From Margaritifera margaritifera (taxonomy: Eukaryota > Mollusca > Bivalvia > Unionida > Margaritiferidae): a stretch of DNA of 64,000 nt. The DNA lies in assembly GCA_029931535.1 (NCBI GenBank), contig JAQPZY010001418.1, positions 892,501 to 956,500 of the forward strand, given 5' to 3'. The notes beneath the pieces are model-generated. The model did no database searches. It was not told the origin of the DNA and saw only the letters and a program-made list of their open reading frames with translations. Of this stretch, positions 50,293 through 62,662 are shown in pieces (the first letter of the stretch is position 1; the number at the start of each line of letters is the position of its first letter). Made by a program: the position numbers and the translations under genes.

Positions 50293-50580
50293 CATTCGAG
50301 TGGCTTTCACGACAATACAAAAAATGTGTCTAGTCATTCCAGTCACTTTCACGACAATACAAAAATGCGGGTAGTCATTCCAGTCACTTTCACGACAATA
50401 CAAAAATGCGGGTAGTCATTCCAGTCACTTTCACGACAATACAAAAAATGCGTGTAGTCATTCCAGTCACTTTCACGACAATACAAAAATGCGGGTAGTC
50501 ATTCCAGTCACTTTCACGACAATACAAAAAATGCGTGTAGTCATTCCAGTCACTTTTACGACTATAAAAAGAAATGCGTG
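50293..50580 (+). repeat. ~41-43-bp minisatellite, about seven copies
   Basis: Units share GTAGTCATTCCAGTCACTTT, CACGACAATACAAAAATGCG. Two subtypes (GCGGGTAG and GCGTGTAG) are mixed along the array. Confidence 0.95.
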
Positions 50581-50887
50581 TCGTGTCTCTTTAAGGTAAA
50601 CAAAAGTTAAATTTGTATATTCAGGGAAAACGTTGCAATATCAATTTAACTGTATTAGTCTAAAGTCACTTTTGAGGTCATCCTGGAGATTATGACGTCA
50701 TAATCTCAATGATGTCAACATTTTTTAAATGAACGATAGCAAATTGTATCCGATTCATGTAAACAATCTGCGAGTGGGCGTAGCTATTACAGATTGGTTT
50801 TCTTTTCTTCCTCAGACCGATATCTGTGAATTCTCTATGCAGTCGCTGCAGGCTGAGATTAAGTGACAATGGGTGTGATATGTTGTA
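50581..50887. other. Spacer between arrays
   Basis: Contains a local palindromic phrase TTATGACGTCATAA at 50690-50703, which includes the CRE-type core TGACGTCA. No gene. Confidence 0.5.
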
Positions 50888-51380
50888 ATACATACATACA
50901 TACATACATACATACATACATACATACATACATACATACATTCATACATACATACATACATACATACATACATACATACATACATACATACATACATACA
51001 TACATACATACATACATACATACATACATACATACATACATACATACATACATACATACATACATACATACATACATACATACATACATACATACATACA
51101 TACATACATACATACATACATACATACATACATACATACATACACACATACATACATACATACATACATACATTCATACATACATACATACATACATACA
51201 TACATACATACATACATACATACATACATACATTCATACATACATACATACATACATACATACATACATACATACATACATACATACATACATACATACA
51301 TACATACATACATTCATACATACATACATACATACATACATACATACATACATACATACATACATACATACATACATACA

Positions 51381-51461
<81 letters not shown>
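50888..51461. repeat. (CATA)n(TA)n microsatellite, about 570 bp
   Basis: About 130 CATA units with rare CATT and CACA variants, then a TA run from about 51408. Longest simple repeat in the window. Confidence 0.98.
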
Positions 51462-51464
<3 letters not shown>

Positions 51465-51529
51465 CTCTTCATTACACAATGGCAAACGACAAGTTTTTTT
51501 ATCAATATAGAAATTGCTTTTCATTTGCA

Positions 51530-51815
51530 AACTACCATATGAAATCCATGTACCTGATATTTCCTTGCAAACTACTATATCAAATCCATGTACCTGACAT
51601 TTCCTTGCAAACTACTATATCAAATCCTTGTACCTGACATTTCCTTGCAAACTACTATATCAAATCCCTGTACCTGACATTTCCTTGCAAACTACTATAT
51701 CAAATCCCTGTACCTGACATTCCTTGCAAACTACTATATCAAATCATTGTACCTGACATTTCATTGCAAACTACTATATCAAATCCATGTACTTGACATT
51801 TCCTTGCAATTCGAA
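51530..51815 (+). repeat. 40-bp minisatellite, seven copies
   Basis: Units share CATTTCCTTGCAAACTACTA, TATCAAATCC and TGTACCTGA. Confidence 0.96.
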
Positions 51816-51904
51816 AGTCAGACTTTTAAAATTGCATCATATTATTTCAGACACGAATGTTAAATCGCTTATGTGCAATAAACTGATTCATGTTTAGCAT
51901 AAGT

Positions 51905-52555
51905 ACTCACTTCCATCATACTAAGTTTTCCTAGATTGACAATATAAAGCTGTATAAAAGTGTAATAATTCCATCATGCTAAGTTTTCATATATTGACAA
52001 TATAAAGCTGTATAAAAGTGTAATAATTCCATCATGCTAAGTTTTCATATATTGACAATATAAAGCTGTATAAAAGTGTAATAATTCCATCATGCTAAGT
52101 TTTCATATATTGACAATATAAAGCTGTATAAAAGCGTAATAATTCCATCATGCTAAGTTTTCGTATATTGACAATATAAAGCTGTATAAAAGTGTAATAA
52201 TTCCATCATGCTAAGTTTTCATATATTGACAATATAAAGCTGTATAAAAGTGTAATAATTCCATCATGCTAAGTTTTCATATATTGACAATATAAAGCTG
52301 TATAAAAGTGTAATAATTCCAATATGCTAAGTTTTCATATATTGACAATATAAAGCTGTATAAAAGCGTAATAATTCCATCATGCTAAGTTTTCATATAT
52401 TGACAATATAAAGCTATATAAAAGCGTAATAATTCCATCATGCTAAGTTTTCATATATTGACAATATAAAGCTGTATAAAAGTGTAATAATTCCATCATG
52501 CTAAGTTTTCGTATATTGACAATATAAAGCTGTATAAAAGAGTAATAATTCCATC
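51905..52555 (+). repeat. 58-bp minisatellite, 11 copies
   Basis: Units share TTCCATCATGCTAAGTTTTC, ATATATTGACAATATAAAGC and TGTATAAAAGTGTAATAA. Very homogeneous. Confidence 0.97.
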
Positions 52556-52639
52556 CATATATCAAAGTCTAATTGTGTTGTTCCTGACGTCTTTCATTAA
52601 TCGTTACAATTAATTCCAGAAAATGGTTAGTTTCATTTC

Positions 52640-54655
52640 ATAATTAAAATTATACTCATAGTTTTTATAAATAAATTTATACTCATAGTTTTTATAAATA
52701 AAACTATACTAATATTTTTCATAAATAAAACTATACTAATATTTTTTATAAATAAAGTTATACTCATAGTTTAAAAAAATAAAACTATACTAATATTTTG
52801 TATAAATAAAATTATACTCATAGTTTCAATAAGTAAAATTATGCTCATAGTTTTTATAAATAAATTTATACTCATAGTTTTTATAAATAAAACTATACTA
52901 ATATTTTTCATAAATGAAACTATACTAATATTTTTTATAAATAAAATTATACTCATAGTTTAAATAAATAAAACTATACTAATATTTTGTATAAATAAAA
53001 TTATACTCATAGTTTCAATAAGTAAAATTATACTCGTAGTTTTTATAAGTAAAATTATACTCATAGTTTCAATAAGTAAAATTATACTCATAGTTTTTAT
53101 AAGTAAAATTATACTCATAGTTTTTATAAGTAAAATTATACTCATAGTGTTTATAAGTAAATTATACTCACAGTTTATATAAGTAAAATTATACTCATAG
53201 TTTCAATAAGTAAAATTAAACTCATAGTTTCAATAAATAAAATTATACTCATAGTTTCAATAAGTAAAATTATACTCATAGTTTCAATAAATAAAATTAT
53301 ACTCATAGTTTCAATAAGTAAAATTATACTCATAGTTTAAATAAATAAAATTATACTCATAGTTTAAATAAATAAAATTATACTCATAGTTAAAATAAAT
53401 AAAATTATACTCATAGTTTCAATAAATAAAATTATACTCATAGTTTCAATAAGTAAAATTATACTCATAGTTTTTATAAATAAAATTGTACTCATAGTTT
53501 AAATAAATAAAATTATACTCATAGTTTCAAGAAGTAAAATTATACTCATAGTTTTTATAAATAAAACTATACTAATATTTTTTATAAATAAAATTGTACT
53601 CATAGTTTTTATAAATAAAATTATACTCATAGTTTCAATAAATAAAATTATACTCATAGTTTAAAATTATACTCATAGTTTTTATAAAAAAAATTATACT
53701 CATAGTTTCAATAAATAAAATTATACTCATAGCTTCAATAAGTAAAATTATACTCATAGTTTAAAATTTTACTCATATTTTTTATAAATAAAATTATACT
53801 CATAGTTTCAATAAACAAAATTATACTCATAGTTTAAATAAATAAAATTATACTCATAGTTTCAATAAGTAAAATTATACTCATAGTTTAAATAAATAAA
53901 ATTATACTCATAGTTTAAATAAATAAAATTATACTCACAGTTTAAGTAAATAAAATTATACTCATAGTTTAAATAAATACAATTGTACTCATAGTTTCAA
54001 TAAGTAAAATTATACTCATAGTTTTTATAAGTAAAATTATACTCATAGTTTTTATAAATAAAATTATACTCATAGTTTTTATAAGTAAAATTATACTCAT
54101 AGTTTAAATAAATAAAATTATACTCACAGTTTAAATAAATAAAATTATACTCATAGTTTTTATAAATAAAATTATACTCACTTTTTTTATAAATAAAATT
54201 ATACTCATAGTTTAAATAAATAAAATTATACTCACAGTTTAAATAAATAAAATTATACTCATAGTTTTTATAAATAAAACTATACTCACAGTTTTTATAA
54301 GTAAAATTATACTCATAGTTTAAATAAATAAAATTATACTCACAGTTTAAATAAATAAAATTATACTCATAGCTTAAATAAATAAAATTATACTCATAGT
54401 TTAAATAAGTAAAATTATACTCATAGTTTCAATAAGTAAATTTATACTCATAGTTTAAATAAATAAAATTATTCTCATAGTTTTTATAAGTAAAATTATA
54501 CTCATAGTTTTTATAGATAAAATTATACTCGTAGTTTTTATAAATAAAATTATACTCACAGTTTTTATAAGTAAAATTATACTCATAGTTTAAATAAATA
54601 AAATTATACTCATAGTTTAAATAAATAAAATTATACTCATAGTTTTTATAAGTGA
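52640..54655. repeat. ~26-27-bp minisatellite, about 2 kb, roughly 75 copies
   Basis: Units share AAAATTATACTCATAGTTT followed by TTATAAAT, AAATAAAT or CAATAAGT. Subtype runs are clustered, and early copies carry AACTATACTAATATTTTT. The unit length drifts between about 25 and 27 bases. All frames here are repeat artefacts. Confidence 0.97.
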
Positions 54656-55203
54656 GTTCTAACAAATAGATTGATCTATATATTATTTTATCGTTATCTG
54701 CTTTCGCCTTTGTTGCCACTACTTCTGCAGTCGTTGTCGTTGTCATAAATGCAATCATCACTATCATAATCGACCGGAAAACTATACCACCTTAAACTGT
54801 TTCACTCAAACTGAGGCGTGAATGCATCCCATATTTAACAGAAAAAAGTGAACGTGCTATAAACAACAGAAGCAAAAGCCTGCAACGGATAGGTCCAGAC
54901 ATCTTCCAGCAAATTTCGATGCGTAAAATCATGATCGTAAACTTAATATCATTATCAAACTAAATCCCCCATGACTCGAAAACCCTTCTAATGTTGCTAA
55001 GACAATTAATTCAAGATCATGTGGTCTTCTCAGAGTTACTCTTTTATCTATAAAATTGGTTTCGTATATAAACGAATTACGACATATATGAAATCGTATT
55101 TTTTTATTTAAAAAAAAGTTTTTACCTATCCCGAGTTCGTTGATATAGAAGCATTAAAGTGACTCGCAGTTGAGTTATAAAAAGGTGCACAATCAAAGAT
55201 GAC

Positions 55204-55207
<4 letters not shown>
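54656..55207. other. Non-coding, no gene recognised
   Basis: No supportable feature. Confidence 0.5.

Positions 55208-55264
<57 letters not shown>
55208..55264. repeat. (TC)n microsatellite
   Basis: Pure TC run. Confidence 0.97.
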
Positions 55265-55267
<3 letters not shown>

Positions 55268-55544
55268 ACCTACACTGGTTTAAAATTTTGCTGCTCTGGT
55301 AAGCAGTTAACGTGCCATCAAGCAGGCCATTCTAACTACAAAGAAGATTCCTTGTACAAATTATGAATCTAAAAGTACATGAAAAATTCAAAACAACGAA
55401 ATGCAAAAAACAGACAAAATGAAAAAATGGAACACAACGGGGCCACCAGAACTTAACACATAAAATATTTTTTAGCCAGTGGAATTCAATCAAATGAATA
55501 AGCTAAACAACTTTGTAAGTGCAGATATTATATTGAAGTTCATA

Positions 55545-56598
55545 TTTTCATATACATGGCATGCAAAAATAGCACCTATTATAAGCATGTAAATGTTTGT
55601 CTTCATAATCATATCAAAATGTTGATTTGAATTTAACATACCGTGGTATTACGAGTCTCTCTGGTCAAATCTTATTTAAAATACGGCCAGTAATTTGTAA
55701 TGTCGTTCCCGTGATATATGACTAGCGACTAATTAGATTTCACTCTAAAGCAAACAGTGAAATGGATTTTCACACTGGAACACGGGATAGGACTGAGTTG
55801 GTGGTCTGGATAGATGGTCATTTGCTCTGATGAGTTGGTTTTCTTTAACGTTCAAGTTGTACAGTAAATCTCGAGCCTTAATTGAGTGACCTCCCTTGCC
55901 AAATTCGCTTACAAAAATTCTTTATCATTATCACTAAGTATTCTTATTTTAAAATAATCTATGAGTAATCAAATGATGCCAATACAGCATCAATGCGTGG
56001 GTCTCACCGAAAATCATAGAAAAGTTCAATGCAACTTCCAAATAAAATCCGTTGAGATGAGAAAAAACAAACAAAATAAACGCTCAATTCATAATCTTTT
56101 TTACATTTCTAGTAAGTTTCTCCACTCTGTGTTTCAGCAAAAAGTCATTCTCGTACTTCATCGCGTTAACTTTTGTATCTTAGATACGGTTATCGGTGGT
56201 ACGAGGATTAATCCCATGGTGTACTGAGTATAGCAAACGGCATGAAAAGTATTTTCTTTTAGGTAAAACACCTAGCTTCTTTTTGTAATAGTTAAATTTA
56301 TCATTATTAAGTAGCTTACCTAATAATAATAACTAGTAACGACACTTGACACACTTCAACTGCAGTGCCTAAATTCCGAAAATTACCGAAATATAAAGAA
56401 AATACTAAGCAAAATCAACGTCATTGAGCAAAAAAAGCGCGAATTTTATTTAAAATTAACAGATTATGGAAACCACATTTTAGCATTTTTAATTAAAATA
56501 TACCCTTAACAATTCAAAATTACCAAGAGATAATTGACAAAGGTGTTTTAAATAGGTGAGTTTTAAACTTACAATACCTCATCTTTTAATTTTCTTCT

Positions 56599-56638
<40 letters not shown>

Positions 56639-56950
56639 TAACTGCTATGATTATGCTTAAAATCGTGAAATTACGTTTAAAGCTTCTAAGTAAAGAATTT
56701 GTGCCATTAATTATTGTTGGGCACCTGGGTGCATTTATTTGTGATCAACCAGAGATGTTTGGAATGCTGTCTATTTTCTATGGAGCAAAATTAGCAATTT
56801 ACTATCCCCTCCACCCCCTTAAATATTGAACGCTCCCTCCACCCCCAAAATATTGAACGCTCCTTTACTTAAGAAACTTCTTTCATAACCAACTAAATTA
56901 CGTGAATAATTTTCAAAATTTGTATATTTCGCAATATATTGACATTACGT
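55545..56950 (+). repeat. Local tandem duplication, copy 1
   Basis: Blocks here recur in the same order at 57000-59600. TTGATTTGAATTTAACATAC plus CTCTCTGGTCAAATCTTAT (55624) matches 57063. CTCCACTCTGTGTTTCAG (56119) matches 58651. CATTCTCGTACTTCA matches 58678. The GGGCA(C/T)CTGG(G/A)TGCATTT phrase (56719) matches 59294. TAAGAAACTT..TTTCATA and CAACTAAATTACCTTAAT-like blocks match 59508. Identity is moderate, so the event is old. Confidence 0.85.
56596..56638. repeat. (TTTC)n microsatellite
   Basis: About ten TTTC units inside duplication copy 1. The copy-2 equivalent (about 59206-59216) is only a stub. Confidence 0.96.
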
Positions 56951-57356
56951 TATAATTACAGAATATATCTGGAAATTCATATTTTCAATTTACAGTGGCA
57001 TCCAAAACCAACACCCATAAGAAACCCAGTAAATGTTTGTATCTCTAATTAAATCAAGACGTTGATTTGAATTTAACATACCGTGGTATTACTAGCCTCT
57101 CTGGTCAAATCTTATCTACAATACTGCCAGCAGTTTGTAATGTCATTACCATTGCTATAATAGTTTTACTAACTACTAATTAGGTTCAGTTTGAAGCCAA
57201 TAGTCAAATGGATATTTACCTTGGACGAGAATATCGGACTGCTAAATTTACTCAGAGCACTTGGTTTCCTTTAACTATAAATGTAAAAAAAAATCCTTCA
57301 GTGAAATATTCAATGTGATCAATATGTATATCTATCTGTATGTATATATATATATC

Positions 57357-57688
57357 TGTCTGTATGTATGTATGTATGTATGTATGTATGTATGTATGTA
57401 TGTATGTATGTATGTATGTATGTATGTATGTATGTATGTATGTATGTATGTATGTATGTATGTATGCATGCATGTATGTATGTATGTATGTATGTATGTA
57501 TGTATGTATGTACGTATGTATGTCTGTATGTATGTATGTATGTATGTATGTATGTATGTATGTATGTATGTATGTATGTATGTATGTATGTATGTATGTA
57601 TGTATGTATGTATGTATGTATGTATGTGTGTATGTATGTATGTATGCATGTATGCATGTATGTATGTATGTATCTATGTATGTATGTA
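57357..57688. repeat. (TGTA)n microsatellite
   Basis: About 80 units with rare GCATGCA, CGTA, TCTG and TGTG variants. It is the reverse complement of the CATA arrays elsewhere in the window. Confidence 0.98.
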
Positions 57689-58050
57689 GTTCCTAATATA
57701 GTAATGAAAGCATTTTTATCTACTGAGTTTAATATGTTAACACGTTCACATTCTTAAAAAATGATAAAACATTATCATCGTCATTCAAGTTATACAGATA
57801 GTTATGGATGTGTGTCTAATTTATAAGTGCAAAGGTTTAGTAAAGGGGTGTTCTGATTATTTCTCGTCAGAGATAGACAATTTCGATGCAACAAATGGTT
57901 GATGGTCAACAATGCAGGTCATAGGACACATTTAAGTTAAAAAATAATTAAATTTAATAGCAATAAAATCTGAATATGTGTGGTTTTCCATTTAATGGCT
58001 GAAGTCGTAAAAGATTAGAGCAACAGCAAACAGAAACAAGATGTATTTCA

Positions 58051-58055
<5 letters not shown>
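57689..58055. other. Non-coding, no gene recognised
   Basis: No supportable feature. Confidence 0.5.

Positions 58056-58112
<57 letters not shown>
58056..58112. repeat. (GA)n microsatellite
   Basis: Pure GA run. Confidence 0.97.
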
Positions 58113-58115
<3 letters not shown>

Positions 58116-58764
58116 GGACTTGCGAAACTGAGCTGCACGAGCACCTTAGGGGTTTTTCTTTGAATTTAAGAAGTCATTATTTGTCATAATAAATTGTCCA
58201 CGTATTTCGTCAACTTCCGCTCTGTTATTTGTTGTTGATGTTGTGGTAATTTTGGATCTTGCAATAAATCTTAGACAAAGTTGTACAGTCCAGGACGATA
58301 TCGGAACCTGGGTCGGCGGGAACGACATTAAATATTTCTTGACTTGTCGTTTAGGCCCTGCTTAAATACAGACACAGGAAGCTAAACCGGGTGACCTCGG
58401 GGACCATCCGCACTTTAACAAGTTGCTTATGATTGTCGCTAAACATTCATATTCTAAAATAATATACAAGTACTCAAATAATATACAAGTTTTCAAATAA
58501 TGCCAGTAAAGCATCATTGCCTTGGCCTCACCGAAAATCACTGAAATTTTCAATGCAGCTTGCAAAATTCAATTCGTTGAATTGGTAAAAAAAAAAAAAG
58601 AAAAAAAAACAAACTGTTAAATTCATATACTTTTTGCATTTACAATAAGTTCTCCACTCTGTGTTTCAGTAAAGGGCCATTCTCGTACTTCAAAAAGGTT
58701 AATTCATGTACCTTAGATAGGGTATCCGATGTACGAAGATTAGGTCAATGCTGCAGCGAGATTG

Positions 58765-58920
58765 GATTGTTTGGTTTGGTTTTTATTTAGAACCAAGGCA
58801 ATCGGAGTAAAGTGCCTCGACCAAGAACCCCCACGGTAGCCGACCCGTGGTGGAAGAATTCGAACACGCACTCTCTCGGTCACGAGTCCGGCACGCTTAT
58901 GAACCATACTATCGAATAAT
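58765..58920 (-). mobile_element. tRNA-derived SINE
   Basis: On the minus strand: A-box-like TGGTTCATAAGCGTGCCGG, B-box GTGTTCGAATTC, then GGGTTCTTGGTCGAGGCACT and CCGATTGCCTTGGTTC. The tail resembles that at 35615-35790. It lies within duplication copy 2 and has no counterpart in copy 1. Confidence 0.7.
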
Positions 58921-59354
58921 AATACGACAGTTGCCATACCTCAACCGCAGTGATTCAGTTTCTAAATTCTGAAAATGAACAAAAAGTGAACTAAAATAAA
59001 TCAAGGAAAAAAAAAATAAAATAAAAAAAAATAATAAAAAAATGAGCGAAAAAAAATGAAACTTACGAAACAGACCAATAAAAATTTGTTTCGTGTTACT
59101 AATTGAAAGATATTTTTAATAGCTGAACACTTCCAGGAATTATTTGTCAAGGCTATTTCAACAGGGGGGTTTAAAACTTAAAATACATCTTCTCGAAATT
59201 TTCATTCTTTCTTTCATCACTTCGATTATACTCACAATCATGAAATTATGTTTAAAGCGAATAAGTAATTCATTTGTAGCATGGATCATTGCTGGGCATC
59301 TGGATGCATTTTTTTCGTGATCAATCAGAGGCGTTTGGGACGCTGCTGATTGCA

Positions 59355-59470
59355 TATGGTTAAAGCGCTCGACGCGTGACCAGAATTGTGCGAGTTCGAT
59401 TCAAACCATCGGATCAGCCCAGACTGGCTAGCGTGGTGTGTCCATTGGCAAAGCAGTCTAACTCCTACCC
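59355..59470 (+). mobile_element. tRNA-derived SINE
   Basis: GGTTAAAGCGCTCGACGCGT (A-box region) and GCGAGTTCGATTC (B-box) are followed by CGTGGTGTGTCCATTGGCAA, the same central block as in the element at 6175-6335. Copy 1 of the duplication lacks it. Confidence 0.72.
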
Positions 59471-59615
59471 CTAACCACCCCGCCCCTTTCAAAATTGACC
59501 TCTGTTACATAAGAAACTTATTTCATATTCAACTAAATTACCTTAATAATTTTCTGGATTTATATATTTCACAATACGTCAAAAGGACACTCACAATACA
59601 AGTATTTACGAAATA

Positions 59616-59616
<1 letters not shown>

Positions 59617-59705
<89 letters not shown>
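59617..59705. repeat. (TA)n microsatellite
   Basis: Pure TA dinucleotide run. Confidence 0.97.
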
Positions 59706-59708
<3 letters not shown>

Positions 59709-60074
59709 TTCATGTAGGTACCTTTGCATTTTGAGTTAATTTTTCGGTTCCCTTACGTTCATTTTCAGTTGCCATGGGTTCTATTTGCGTTATTTTAAAT
59801 TTACTTGCGGGCAAATTTCTGTAATGAAAACCTAGTTCATCCGTCTTGCAGTAAAGCGCACAAACCACAAAACTAAAAGGTTCGAACAAGCTAGGTTGGT
59901 TACCTCGTGTACCTCTACCGCTACATTTTTCTCGTTTTCGCTCATTTTCATTCCTTTTCTGTGCTTAGACATATCATACTTCAGCCACACCCTGTGATAA
60001 TCCTCACTATGATCAAATTATTTCTTCGAGAGAGTAGAACATTTGTACACAAATGATCTGGAATATCTACAATG
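59706..60074. other. Non-coding, no gene recognised
   Basis: No supportable feature. Confidence 0.5.
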
Positions 60075-60330
60075 TAAAATATATTCAAAAACTACTCTGT
60101 AGTAAATAAGTTGTTGTACTTCCAACTACTCTGTAGTAAATAAGTTGTTGTACTTCCAACTACTCTGTAGTAAATTAGTTGTTGTACTTCCAACTACTCT
60201 GTAGTAAATAAGTTGTTGTACTTCCAACTACTCTGTAGTAAAAAAGTTGTTGTACTTCAAACTACTCTGTAGTAAAAAAGTTGTTGTACTTCAAACTACT
60301 CTGTAGTAAATTATCTTTTGTACTTCCAAG
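60075..60330 (+). repeat. 34-bp minisatellite, about seven copies
   Basis: Units share CTACTCTGTAGTAAATAAGT and TGTTGTACTTCCAA. The AAAAAAG and TTATC variants come last. Confidence 0.96.
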
Positions 60331-61104
60331 TATGCAATGCTAACGACTTTGTGGTAAATCATAGGCGATTTCAAAAACAACTCTAATGCCACCACCGACG
60401 CAATAAAAACACGCGACAAAATGACATGCAAAAATTATTTCAGAGTATAAAAGTAAGAGAGCAGCGTAGCTCACTGCACGTGCTCATCAAATAACATTTA
60501 TCAATGTGATGTAACTGTTGATGTATTATGATATTTTATATCTCCCGCTATATTGTTTCTGAGTATTTTGTTTATAAATGGAAATAACAGAAAACGCCTT
60601 CTCTATTTGGTTTTGATTCTGACGTTTGTTTACAATTGTGGGTTTTATTTGTTCGTCTTTTTAAAAATATTTTCACATGCTGAAATGCTTCGTTAATACC
60701 AGAGTATTTCGTGAAAAGCCGGTAATGGAAAGTCTGAAAGCTGTGTTGTTCAGGTGGTTGAATTTAGAATGTAGTACACGTCAATAACAGCATTAGTTGT
60801 ATTGTACATATCATATGTCACATACCAGACAGATGTCAAAATAAACAGGACACATAAGCAGGTTCCAGTGAACTTAACATTCATTAAAAATAGTTTTGTT
60901 GTTTTTTTGCAGAAGTGCCAGATACATTTTTTGAAGAAAAAAAAAGGAAAGAAAATTATTCAAACTTTAACATTGTTTTTCATCTGTATCTTTTTTATGG
61001 TAAAAAACACGCTTACACAAATAAAATTGGTATATGAATGTGACAGTTGGAATTTCCAAGAAATGATATCCTCACATTTTGTTTTGAGTGAATTTACTGT
61101 TGCA
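60331..61104. other. Non-coding; part of an unrecognised frame
   Basis: A 129-codon plus-strand frame (60802-61191) begins here and runs into the next repeat. It is AT-driven (Phe, Ile, Lys) and has no recognised domain, so it is not called. Confidence 0.45.
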
Positions 61105-61245
61105 TTAGCCCGTGGTTCTGGGATACTTTATACTGTGTTGCATTATCACGTGGTTTTGGGATATTTTATATTGTGTTGCATTAGCCCGTAGGTCTGGCAT
61201 ACTTTATGCTGTGTTGCATTATCCCGTGGTTCTGGGATACTTGTA
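61105..61245 (+). repeat. ~38-bp tandem repeat, about 3.5 copies
   Basis: Units share TGTGTTGCATTA, CCCGTGGTTCTGGGATACTT and TATAC. Confidence 0.9.
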
Positions 61246-61462
61246 AAAAAAATTACCTAATTTCGACATTCGATCATTTAAAGTGGAGAAAAAGAACTGA
61301 ATCTATTTGTCCTCGTGATATACAGAGCAATGGATTTTGGCAGTGATAACTCTATAGCCGTATTAGGAAAAGATGTCGTGACGTCATCCTCCAGGTGTCT
61401 CCCAGAGTTACAAGTAATTCTACCACAACAATGACAACGCTACTAATCTCTAAGCAATCCCC

Positions 61463-62033
61463 TATCTTTTCCAGGGAAATAATACACAAATTCTGCATGA
61501 TGATCAGAAAAATGTATCATTCTTTTCCAGGGAAATAATACACAAATTCTGCATGATGATCAGAAAAATGTATCATTCTTTTCCAGGGAAATAATACACA
61601 AATTCTGCATGATAATCAGAAAAATGTATCATTCTATTCCAGGGAAATAATACAAAAATTCTGCATTATGATCAGAAAAATGTATCATTCTTTTCCATGG
61701 AAATAATACACAAATTCTGCATGATGATCAGAAAAATGTATCATTCTTTTCCATGGAAATAATACACAAATTCTGCATGATGATCAGAAAAATGTATCAT
61801 TCTTTTCCAGGGAAATAATACACAAATTCTGCATGATGATCAGAAAAATGTATCATTCTTTTCCAGGGAAATAATACACAAATTCTGCATGATGATCAGA
61901 AAAATGTATCATTCTTTTCCAGGGAAATAATACACAAATTCTGCATGATGATCAGAAAAACGTATTATTCTTTTCCAGGGAAATAAGACACAAATTCTGC
62001 ATGATGATCAGAAAAATGTATCATTCTTTTCCA
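61463..62033 (+). repeat. 56-bp minisatellite, about ten copies
   Basis: Units share TCTTTTCCAGGGAAATAATA, CACAAATTCTGCATGATGAT and CAGAAAAATGTATCAT. Very homogeneous. Confidence 0.97.
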
Positions 62034-62089
62034 AAATGAAAATTTCGTTCATTAGATTGTAATTCAGTGTTTATATTATAAATCAGATC

Positions 62090-62662
62090 AGAGTGCATGG
62101 ACATACATATGGAGTGCATAGACATACATATGGAGTGCATATACATACATATGGAGTACATAGACATACATATGGAGTACATAGACATACATATGGAGTA
62201 CATAGACATACATTTGGAGTACATAGACATACATTTGGAGTGCATAGACATACATATGGAATGCATAGACATACATATTCAGTACATAGACATACATATC
62301 GAGTACATATACATACATATGGAGTGCATAGACATATATATGGAGTGCATAGACATACATATGGAGTGCATAGACATCTATATGGAGTACATAGGTATAC
62401 ATATGGAGTGCATAGACATACATATGGAGTGCATAGACATACATATGGAGTGCATAGACATACATATGGAGTGCATAGACATACATATGGAGTACATATA
62501 CATACATATGGAGTGCATAGACGTACATATGGAGTACATAGACATGCAAATGGAGTGCATAGATATACATATGGAGTATATAGACATACATATGGAGTAC
62601 ATAAGCATAGATATGGAGTACATAGACATACATATGGAGTACATAGACATACATATGATTAC
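62090..62662. repeat. 21-bp minisatellite, about 27 copies
   Basis: Unit GAGTGCATAGACATACATAT plus G, with GTGC/GTAC variants. As seven codons it leaves four or more frames open on both strands. It resembles a CATA microsatellite with an inserted GGAGTGCATAG phrase. Confidence 0.97.

Larger units (their letters stand above)
57000..59600 (+). repeat. Local tandem duplication, copy 2
   Basis: Collinear with 55545-56950 but longer. It contains a TGTA array, about 800 bases of other sequence and two SINE-like segments that copy 1 lacks. Confidence 0.85.

Noticed and set aside
50812..51510. Frames of about 100-215 codons rich in Cys-Met-Tyr-Val or His-Thr-Tyr-Ile
   Set aside because: Direct translations of CATA/TATG microsatellites; the same artefact occurs at 28.1, 46.7 and 57.5 kb.
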